Shown here in pieces: positions 31,563 through 37,628 of a DNA stretch of 37,628 nucleotides. The stretch comes from VRUE01 sp036379955. GTDB taxonomy: Bacteria; Actinomycetota; Thermoleophilia; Solirubrobacterales; 70-9. The notes beneath the pieces were generated by a model, which was not told the DNA's origin, did not search any database, and saw only the letters and a list, made by a program, of their open reading frames with translations. Position 1 is the stretch's first letter, and every line of letters starts with the position of its first letter. The DNA lies in contig DASVFR010000040.1 in assembly GCA_036379955.1 (NCBI GenBank), forward strand, positions 1-37,628. The letters are read 5' to 3'. Made by a program: the position numbers and the translations under genes.

Positions 31563-33608
31563 ATGCTCAACAACGAAGGCCGCGGGCGTAAGCCCGCGGC
31601 CTTCGTGCTTTCCCTCGCCGTTGCCTTGCTCGTCTGCTGCATGCCTTTCTGGCCGGTTGCGTCGGGCGCCGCCGCCGAAACGTGTCCCAACGAACAGTTC
31701 CGCACGGGTGCCTCGGCGGGTTTGGCGGACTGCCGGGCTTACGAGCTCGTCACACCGGAGAACGCCGGTGCGCATCGACCCACCGCCGCTAACTACAACC
31801 TCATTTACAACGCGTTCAAGAGCACGGTCATCTCGCCGGACGGGGCCAGCGCCATGTTCCAGACGGTGGGAGGCGCTCTTCCGGGTACGGACGGCAGTGG
31901 AATCGCGGATCGCTACCGGGCGGTTCGCACGTCGAACGGCTGGAGCATCCAACTCATTGGTCCGAGCCCCGATCAGACACAGCGACCTGAGCCGGGGGGC
32001 ATCACACCTGACCAGGGCTATTACTTCCTCAACGCGGCCGGCGAGGGGTTCTCCAAAGACTACGGATCGTTTACCGAAGAGGCCGGGGGAACGCAGAGCA
32101 ACTGGCTGCATTTGCCCGATGAAAGCTTCGAACCGATAGGGGTGGGAAGCCTCGGCGTCGACTATTTTTCCTGCGGACTTTATATCTCGCCCAACGCGAG
32201 TCACATCGTCTTTCAGACCGGCGCATGTTCGGCATTTATTTCCGCTCCAGCCGTCCAGCTCGTGCCAAAAGCTCCAGAAGGGGACGTAATGACGGTCTAT
32301 GATCGTTCCCCTGGAGGCGAAACTCAGGTCGCATCCCTGCTCCCGGGCGACGTAACCCCTGCGACGCCATCTACCTTCGAGGGGGCATCCACCGATGGGT
32401 CGGTGGTTCTCTTCGCAAACCCGGTGCAGGAAAATCGGCTTCCCGTGCCGGCGACGAAGCTGTACGCACGAATCGAAAACGCGAGCACGGTGGAAGTCGT
32501 GGCCGATCCGGAAGGCGCTGTCGAACCTGCCGGTGTGTCGGCCGATGGTCAGTTCGTCTTCTACGTCATGGGTGGCGACGTCTTCTCGTTCACGACGAGT
32601 GACCTGAGCACCGTCCAGGTCACCGATGTCGGCGACGCTCGTCTGACGAGCATCTCGCGCGACGGCTCATATGTCTACTTCATCTCAGCCTCCGAAATCG
32701 ACGGCGAAGGAATCACGGGTCAACCTAATCTCTACGTTTGGGAAAGGGCGACGGGTACGACCACCTACATGGCAACGGTGGACAGCGCGGACGTCGACGA
32801 AGGCGAAACCTTCGGGGCTCCCAACCCGAGTCTCGTCCGGTGGGTGCATTCCGTGGCCGCCCCGGAAATGAGCGCCATCAACGGCCCGGGAATCGATACG
32901 GCGCGGACTACGCCAAGCGGCAACGTCATCGTGTTCGAGTCCAGGGCGCGGCTGACGGCCTACGACAACGCCGGCCACGCCGAGATCTACCGGTACGTCG
33001 TGGGGGGGGCGGGTCCGGTGTGCGTGTCGTGCCGTCCGGACGGGACGCTGCCCACCGGAGACGCTTCGCTTCAGACGAGAAATTTCGGCGTCGGCGACCG
33101 GATGCCGCCACTCCCGCCGATCTATCCGGTCGCGAACGTGAGCGACGACGGTCAAACCATTGTCTTCGAGTCCCGGGATCGGCTCATGGCGGGCGATGCC
33201 GGCAGCACGCAGCGCATCTATCGCTGGCGCGAAGGCAACCTCGCACGGATATCGGCCGGGCAGAGCGTCCGCGACAACTTCCTGTACGGCGTGACGCCGA
33301 ATGCCAGCGACATCCTCTTCCTCACCAACGATCACCTGCTCCCTCAGGACCAAAACAGCGCCGGTGCGATCTATGACGCCCGCGTCGACGGCGGTTTTCC
33401 AACGGGGGCGAGTGGCCCTGGGCCCTGTGGCGGCGATGCCTGTCAGGGAATTCCCCTGCCCGCGCCTCCGGGCCCGACGATCGGCAGCTCGGGCTTCTTT
33501 GGGCCGGGGAACGGCGCCTCGCATCACCACCGCAAGCGCTGCGGCAAGGGGCGCAGGCTCAAGCACGGCAAATGCGTCAGGAAGCGGCGAAAGGGGAGGG
33601 GCAAGTGA
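31563..33608 (+). CDS. Secreted beta-propeller (TolB/WD40-like) protein
   Basis: 681-aa exported protein. Its signal peptide has the basic n-region NNEGRGRKPAAF and a hydrophobic core VLSLAVALLVCCMPF. The mature start CPNEQFRTGASAGLADCRAY is followed by repeated blades with VSADGQFVFY, ISRDGSYVYFIS, TPSGNVIVFESRARL and VSDDGQTIVFESRDRL, the TolB/WD40-like S.DG..v.F motif. The C-terminus is a basic Cys-containing tail (HHHRKRCGKGRRLKHGKC) typical of wall-contacting tails in this group. ATG 31563 has GGAG 6 nt upstream; GTG 31524 would add 13 residues. The sequence encoding the n-region is a perfect 13-bp hairpin. Confidence 0.75.
   Translation: MLNNEGRGRKPAAFVLSLAVALLVCCMPFWPVASGAAAETCPNEQFRTGASAGLADCRAYELVTPENAGAHRPTAANYNLIYNAFKSTVISPDGASAMFQTVGGALPGTDGSGIADRYRAVRTSNGWSIQLIGPSPDQTQRPEPGGITPDQGYYFLNAAGEGFSKDYGSFTEEAGGTQSNWLHLPDESFEPIGVGSLGVDYFSCGLYISPNASHIVFQTGACSAFISAPAVQLVPKAPEGDVMTVYDRSPGGETQVASLLPGDVTPATPSTFEGASTDGSVVLFANPVQENRLPVPATKLYARIENASTVEVVADPEGAVEPAGVSADGQFVFYVMGGDVFSFTTSDLSTVQVTDVGDARLTSISRDGSYVYFISASEIDGEGITGQPNLYVWERATGTTTYMATVDSADVDEGETFGAPNPSLVRWVHSVAAPEMSAINGPGIDTARTTPSGNVIVFESRARLTAYDNAGHAEIYRYVVGGAGPVCVSCRPDGTLPTGDASLQTRNFGVGDRMPPLPPIYPVANVSDDGQTIVFESRDRLMAGDAGSTQRIYRWREGNLARISAGQSVRDNFLYGVTPNASDILFLTNDHLLPQDQNSAGAIYDARVDGGFPTGASGPGPCGGDACQGIPLPAPPGPTIGSSGFFGPGNGASHHHRKRCGKGRRLKHGKCVRKRRKGRGK
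31575..31604 (+). terminator. Perfect 13-bp hairpin inside propeller signal-peptide codons
   Basis: GAAGGCCGCGGGC (31575-31587), loop GTAA, exact complement 31592-31604. It looks like an intrinsic terminator of the upstream secreted-protein gene (61 nt after its stop) but lies within codons 5-14 of the propeller gene. No U-tract follows. Confidence 0.6.
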
Positions 33609-36340
33609 ACGGCGACCGCCGCCGGTCTCGGGGACGGCCGATCCTCGTCACCGGGCTTTCCATGATCGCGCTCGTCATGGCCTGCGTGGTTGCTCCCAGC
33701 GCCAACGCCGACCTCAGCGAATTCGACTTCAAGGAAGTCAGCGGCGCGCTCTCGACCGCGCAGGCGGCCGCCCATCCTGATTTCACCACCACGTTCGCGC
33801 TCGACGGCGACCCGGCGGAACTGGACGGGTTTGGCCAGCCATACCCGTGGGGTGGCTTGCGAGAGGCAGACGTCGAGCTACCCCCGGGCTTCGCGGGCAA
33901 TCAGGCCGCCTTCCCCACCTGCAAGACGGTCGACCTCTTGAAGTTCAGCTTCCTCGACCGCTCCGCGCCTTGTCCTACCGATTCCCAGGTCGGCGTCGTC
34001 AGTCCCGGTCTCTGGTCCATCGTGCCCATTGGCGCGGCCCTGGAGCCTCTTTACATAATGTCGCCCCCCGGGGGTGACGTCGTAGCGCGACTTGGCTTCA
34101 TCGGCGTGGTCTACCCCGTTCTCATCGACGTCAGGATCGATCCCCAGCGCGATAACGCGCTGACCGCGTCGGTGGTGAATCCACCGGCCATCGCCGGCCT
34201 GACCGGCACGACCACGACGCTCTGGGGGGTGCCCACCGATTCGAGCCACGACACCCAGCGCTTCACCCCGGAAGAAGCGCTCTTCTGCGGCGGGCCATGC
34301 GGAAACTCGGTGCCCAGCGGACTCTCCCCGACCGCCTTCATGACCAACCCGACCAGTTGCGGCCCCGCGCAAGTCGACTTCGCGGCCGAAAGCTACCCGG
34401 GCTTTCTGGCGACGCCCATGACCGCCGTCCTCCCCGACATCGCCGACTGCGAACAGGTGCCATTCGATCCCGCGATGTCGCTTCAGCCAACCACCCGCGA
34501 CGCTGGCTCTTCCTCCGGGATGGACGTCGACCTACGCATACCGCAGGACGGCCTGATTCAACCCGAAGGCCTGGGCTCCGCCCACCTCAAGAAGACCGTC
34601 GTCACCCTGCCGGAAGGCATGAGCCTCAACGCCTCCGCCGGTGACGGGCTTGCCGGCTGCTCCGAGGCGCAGATCGGGCTCACTTCGGAGTCGCCGATCC
34701 GCTTCGACGCGACCGATCCGCGTTGTCCCGACGGCTCCAAGGTGGGGAGCGCGACGATCACGACCCCGGTGCTGTCGAATCCAGTCGAAGGCGTGCTCTA
34801 CCTGGCCGATCCGGCGGACAACCCGTTTCACACCCTGCTCTCCGGTTACCTGGTCGCCCATGGGCAGGGAGTCCTGCTGAAGGTCGCCGGACGATTCGAA
34901 CTCGATCCGGGCAGCGGCCGGATCACCGCGGTCTTCGACGACAACCCGCAGCTGCCGTTCGACGACCTTCGGCTTCATTTCAAGGGCGGTGGGCGTGGGG
35001 TGCTGACGATGCCCTCTCGTTGTGACACGTACGCGAGCGGCTATCAGCTGACACCCTGGTCGGGCAAACCCCCCTCGATCGGCAACAGCTCGTTCGCGGT
35101 GGGCGGGAATTGCGATGCCGGCTTCAACCCGGGCTTCCAGGCGGGAACCGAGGTCCCCCTTGCGGGGTCCTTCAGCCCCTTCTCTCTGCGCGTGACCCGC
35201 GAGCCGGGCTCTCCACGGCTCGGCGGACTTGAAGTCAGTCCACCCCCGGGGTTGCTCGGCAAGCTTGCCGGAGTCCCGTATTGCCCCGACTCGGCTCTGG
35301 CCTCGATTCCCGAAGCCCTTGGCAGCGCCGCGGCCCAGCTCGCGAACCCCAGTTGCCCGTCCGCGAGCGAGATCGGCACGGTCGCGGTCGGCGCCGGTTC
35401 GGGCAGTCCCTTTTATGTCAGGACCGGGAAGGCGTATCTTGCGGGGCCCTACAAGGGCGCTCCACTCTCGCTTGCCGTCGTCACGCCCGCCCTCGCCGGA
35501 CCCTTCGACCTGGGCAACGTCGTGGTCAGGACCGCGCTTCGGGTCGATCCCGAAACGACGCGAATCACGGCGGTGTCGGATCCGTTGCCGACCGTTCTTC
35601 ACGGCATACCCCTCGACCTCCGAGACGTGCGCGTCGAAATCGATCGACCGGACTTCACCCTCAATCCGACCGACTGTGATCCGATGGCGGTCGACGGCAG
35701 AGTCGCCAGCACCGACGGTGTCGTCGCGCCCGTCTCCAGTCGCTTCCAGGTCGGCGCTTGTCGTGGACTGGACTTCAGGCCCAGGCTCGGTTTCAAGCTA
35801 AGCGGGAGGACGAGCCGCGGCGGTCACCCGCGCCTGAGAGCGGTGGTCGAGATGCCCAAGCACGGTGCCAACATCGCGCGGGCGCGCGTCGCCTTGCCGC
35901 ATTCGGAGTTCCTCGACCAGGCTCACATCAAGACGATCTGCACTCGCGTTCAGTTCGCCACGGACAGCTGCCCGGCGGGTGCGGTCTACGGACACGCGAG
36001 GGCGTTCACGCCGCTGCTCGACAAGCCGCTGGAAGGGCCGGTCTATCTGCGCTCTTCGAGCCACGAACTGCCGGATCTCGTTGCGGACCTGCGTGGGCAG
36101 ATCCACGTCGCGGTCGCCGGGCGGATCGACTCGGTGAACGGTGGGATACGCACCACCTTCGCCAGGGTCCCCGACGCGCCCGTCTCGAAGTTCGTGCTGA
36201 CCATGAAGGGGGGCAAGAAGGGCCTGCTGGTCAACAGCACGAATCTCTGCACGAGGCGGAACGCCGCCACGGCGCAGTTCGTCGGCCAGAACGGAAAGAG
36301 GCGCAACCTGAAGCCGGTGCTGCGCAACGATTGTCCGTAG
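33605..36340 (+). CDS. Large multi-module secreted protein of unknown function
   Basis: 911-aa exported protein. GTG 33605 overlaps the propeller stop (GTGA) and follows GGGGAGGGG. Signal peptide: basic RRRSRGRP, hydrophobic ILVTGLSMIALVMACVV, cleavage near ANA/DLSE. The mature part is four repeats of about 180 residues with the pattern: proline-rich VTLPEGMSLNASAG-like strand, Cys, CPDGSKVGSATI-like turn, G.LYLADP-like strand, a VAGRFELDPGSGRITAVFD-like segment, and a LHFKGGGRGVL-like ending with Cys. Clear module endings are LRLHFKGGGRGVLTMPSRC and FVLTMKGGKKGLLVNSTNLC. The style is that of secreted proteins I associate with Solirubrobacterales; role possibly surface or matrix. Coupled to the propeller, so probably the same function. 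Confidence 0.7.
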   Translation: MNGDRRRSRGRPILVTGLSMIALVMACVVAPSANADLSEFDFKEVSGALSTAQAAAHPDFTTTFALDGDPAELDGFGQPYPWGGLREADVELPPGFAGNQAAFPTCKTVDLLKFSFLDRSAPCPTDSQVGVVSPGLWSIVPIGAALEPLYIMSPPGGDVVARLGFIGVVYPVLIDVRIDPQRDNALTASVVNPPAIAGLTGTTTTLWGVPTDSSHDTQRFTPEEALFCGGPCGNSVPSGLSPTAFMTNPTSCGPAQVDFAAESYPGFLATPMTAVLPDIADCEQVPFDPAMSLQPTTRDAGSSSGMDVDLRIPQDGLIQPEGLGSAHLKKTVVTLPEGMSLNASAGDGLAGCSEAQIGLTSESPIRFDATDPRCPDGSKVGSATITTPVLSNPVEGVLYLADPADNPFHTLLSGYLVAHGQGVLLKVAGRFELDPGSGRITAVFDDNPQLPFDDLRLHFKGGGRGVLTMPSRCDTYASGYQLTPWSGKPPSIGNSSFAVGGNCDAGFNPGFQAGTEVPLAGSFSPFSLRVTREPGSPRLGGLEVSPPPGLLGKLAGVPYCPDSALASIPEALGSAAAQLANPSCPSASEIGTVAVGAGSGSPFYVRTGKAYLAGPYKGAPLSLAVVTPALAGPFDLGNVVVRTALRVDPETTRITAVSDPLPTVLHGIPLDLRDVRVEIDRPDFTLNPTDCDPMAVDGRVASTDGVVAPVSSRFQVGACRGLDFRPRLGFKLSGRTSRGGHPRLRAVVEMPKHGANIARARVALPHSEFLDQAHIKTICTRVQFATDSCPAGAVYGHARAFTPLLDKPLEGPVYLRSSSHELPDLVADLRGQIHVAVAGRIDSVNGGIRTTFARVPDAPVSKFVLTMKGGKKGLLVNSTNLCTRRNAATAQFVGQNGKRRNLKPVLRNDCP

Positions 36341-36351
36341 GGCTCCGGTTT

Positions 36352-36786
36352 CTACTGGTTGGGGATCGGCGAGCCGGCCAAGAGGAAGAACCAAGCGGTG
36401 AAGGTGGCCACCGCGAGCAGGACCGAGCCCATGAGGACGGCTTCGACCACGGTGGTGGACCCCATCCGGGGCGAGCTGTCGCGCATGCTCTTCAGCCAGG
36501 CGGAGCGCATCGGGGCGAGGCGGTTGGTGCCGGTGATCTGGATGTAGAGGCGGTTGAGGCGGCCGATCACCCAGGCCATCAGCAGAACCGAGACGACGAT
36601 CCCGACCGCGACGACGAAGTACGGGCCGCTGCTCGGGAACTGCGTGTGGGAGACCTTGGAGCCGATGTAGATCCAGGTCAGCGGGATCGCCGTCCAGATC
36701 GAGAGGGCCGCGAGCAGCATCGTGAGGAAGACGAGTCCCGCGGCCAGTCCCCGGCTCGGGCTTGCCCTGTGGGTGTCGGTTGCCAT
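36352..36786 (-). CDS. Small integral membrane protein, unknown
   Basis: 144-aa protein with about four hydrophobic segments (GLVFLTMLLAALSIWTAIPLTWIYIG, split as two; YFVVAVGIVVSVLLMAWVIG; VLMGSVLLAVATFTAWFFLLAG) and a charged loop RLNRLYIQITGTNRLAPMRSAW. Not recognised. It is divergent from yebC with only 23 bases between start codons, and convergent with the 911-aa protein gene. Confidence 0.6.
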   Translation of the reverse strand: MATDTHRASPSRGLAAGLVFLTMLLAALSIWTAIPLTWIYIGSKVSHTQFPSSGPYFVVAVGIVVSVLLMAWVIGRLNRLYIQITGTNRLAPMRSAWLKSMRDSSPRMGSTTVVEAVLMGSVLLAVATFTAWFFLLAGSPIPNQ

Positions 36787-36796
36787 TCCCTATTCA

Positions 36797-36802
36797 TAGA
36801 AT
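36797..36802 (+). promoter_or_regulatory. Putative -10 box (TAGAAT) of yebC, leaderless, with overlapping minus-strand box
   Basis: TAGAAT is 7 nt upstream of ATG 36810 with no ribosome site. The reverse strand reads TATGAA (36793-36798) 6 nt before the divergent ATG at 36786. The ATTCATAGAAT core is a palindrome, so one site may serve both directions. Confidence 0.5.
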
Positions 36803-36809
36803 GCCAGCT

Positions 36810-37559
36810 ATGTCGGGTCACTCGAAGTGGTCTTCGATTAAGCACAAGAAGGGCGCCGCCGACGCCAAGCGGGGCAAGCTGTTCACCAAGCTGGCGCGTG
36901 CGATCACGGTCGCTGCCCGCGACGGCGGCCCCGATCCTGAGGGCAATCCGACCCTGGCGACGGCGGTGCAGAAGGCGCGCGACGCCTCGATGCCGAAGGA
37001 CAACATCCAGCGCGCGATCGACCGCGGCAGCGGCATCGGCACCGACGCCGCTGCGATCGAGAGCATCCTCTTCGAGGGCTACGGGCCGGGCGGGGCGGCG
37101 ATCCTGGTCGAGGCCCTGACGGACAATCGCAACCGGGCCAGCGCCGACGTCCGGCACGCCTTCACCAAGCACCACGGCAGTCTCGGCGAGCCCGGCTCGG
37201 TCGCCTGGATCTTCGAGAAACGGGGCGTCGTGGTCGTCGACGGAAGCCGCTACGACGAGGACGACCTGATCGTCGCGATCGACGCCGGCGCCGAGGACGT
37301 GCGCGAGGACGGCGGGCAGCTGCGCGTCATCTGCGAACCGGCCGACCTCGGCGCGGTGCGCGAGGCGCTCGAGTCGGCTGGCGTCGAGATCGAATCCGCC
37401 GACCTGACGATGGAGCCGAAGAACACGGTCATGGTCAAGGGCACCGACGCCGAATGGCTGCTCAAGCTCATGGACACTCTCGAAGAACACGACGACGTCG
37501 ATTCCGTCCACGCCAACTTCGACATCAGCGAAGAGGTGATGGAGCGAGCGCTGGCGTAG
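36810..37559 (+). CDS. yebC: YebC/PmpR family protein (TACO1 homologue)
   Basis: 249-aa cytosolic protein of the YebC family, formerly annotated as a transcription regulator and linked in recent work to translation of difficult proline stretches. The opening MSGHSKWSSIKHKKGAADAKRGKLF is diagnostic, as are ARDASMPKDNIQRAI, EGYGPGGAAILVEALTDNRNR, and ALESAGVEIESADLTMEP in the C-terminal part. ATG 36810 is the family start; ATG 36801 would add three residues but overlaps the -10 box. Confidence 0.97.
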   Translation: MSGHSKWSSIKHKKGAADAKRGKLFTKLARAITVAARDGGPDPEGNPTLATAVQKARDASMPKDNIQRAIDRGSGIGTDAAAIESILFEGYGPGGAAILVEALTDNRNRASADVRHAFTKHHGSLGEPGSVAWIFEKRGVVVVDGSRYDEDDLIVAIDAGAEDVREDGGQLRVICEPADLGAVREALESAGVEIESADLTMEPKNTVMVKGTDAEWLLKLMDTLEEHDDVDSVHANFDISEEVMERALA

Positions 37560-37560
37560 C

Positions 37561-37622
37561 GCGCTCGCTGCGCTCGCGTGCAGAGGACAGGCCGCTCGCT
37601 GCGCTCGCTCACAGAGGACAGG
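37561..37622. repeat. Two-copy 31-bp tandem repeat at window end
   Basis: Units 37561-37591 and 37592-37622 match at 27 of 31 positions; core CGCTCGCTGCGCTCGC followed by CAGAGGACAGG. The array starts 2 bp after the yebC stop and may continue beyond the window. The trailing GACAGGTCCC recalls the ACAGGACCC of the structured repeats. Confidence 0.6.
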
Positions 37623-37628
37623 TCCCAG

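Noticed and set aside
35758..37119. A 453-codon plus-strand frame running into yebC
   Set aside because: It overlaps the 911-aa protein, a minus-strand membrane gene and yebC, and the peptide is compositionally typical of a wrong frame.
37561..37622. CRISPR array at the window end
   Set aside because: The two units abut directly with no unique spacers, and no cas genes are present.

Overview
The window is high-GC DNA with almost wall-to-wall GAG/CTG/GCC codon use and actinobacterial housekeeping gene order (pyrG..xerD; recO-dgt-dnaG). It also carries several secreted-protein families that I associate with Thermoleophilia/Solirubrobacterales (the short secreted family starting MKYLKMIGL; the large secreted propeller with a CPNEQFRTGASAGLADCRAY motif; a multi-module 911-aa surface protein; DUF3866). 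A chromosomal segment of a Solirubrobacterales-like actinobacterium is the best reading. There is no plasmid, phage, IS or CRISPR signature.

Layout. 1-11.1 kb is housekeeping on the plus strand: pyrG (5' end cut by the window), M20 peptidase, DUF3866 protein, xerD, mutM/fpg, MBL hydrolase, HD protein, recO, dgt, dnaG, tRNA-Asn. 11.2-22.8 kb is mixed: a UGT-type glycosyltransferase and an SDR on the minus strand; a thioredoxin-like lipoprotein overlapping an HPt-domain gene; tRNA-Met with an N-truncated RelE/ParE-like reading frame at its 3' end; secreted proteins of unknown function; a small zincin; a TIG+PASTA secreted protein; a cytochrome P450; a flippase-like membrane protein; and a Lys/Glu-rich lipoprotein. 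22.8-29.5 kb holds a SnoaL-like protein, a three-gene minus-strand membrane/zinc-ribbon operon, an RpiR-type regulator and the pdxS-pdxT-M29 aminopeptidase cluster. 29.6-36.3 kb is a secreted-protein cluster: a tandem winged-helix regulator, a short secreted protein, a beta-propeller and a 911-aa multi-module protein. The window ends with yebC.

Main non-genic finding: a family of three structured repeats (3743-3888, 26585-26728 reversed, 26755-26843). All share a CCGCGGGT/ACCCGCGG outer stem and a conserved asymmetric GG/ACAGG internal loop. Their inner stems differ in sequence yet stay self-complementary. The two long copies have loops of identical length (91 nt), and two stems show compensatory changes. 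This looks like a structured RNA or DNA-hairpin family.

Main regulatory finding: at least ten genes have a TAnnnT hexamer 6-8 nt upstream of the start codon and no Shine-Dalgarno sequence, pointing to widespread leaderless transcription. Other genes use clear AGGAG-type sites, and two genes sit directly behind SD-bearing mini-ORFs of 5 and 10 codons. Two secreted-protein genes use GAA for every glutamate in a genome that otherwise prefers GAG. All functional calls are from reading the sequence; no database search was possible.
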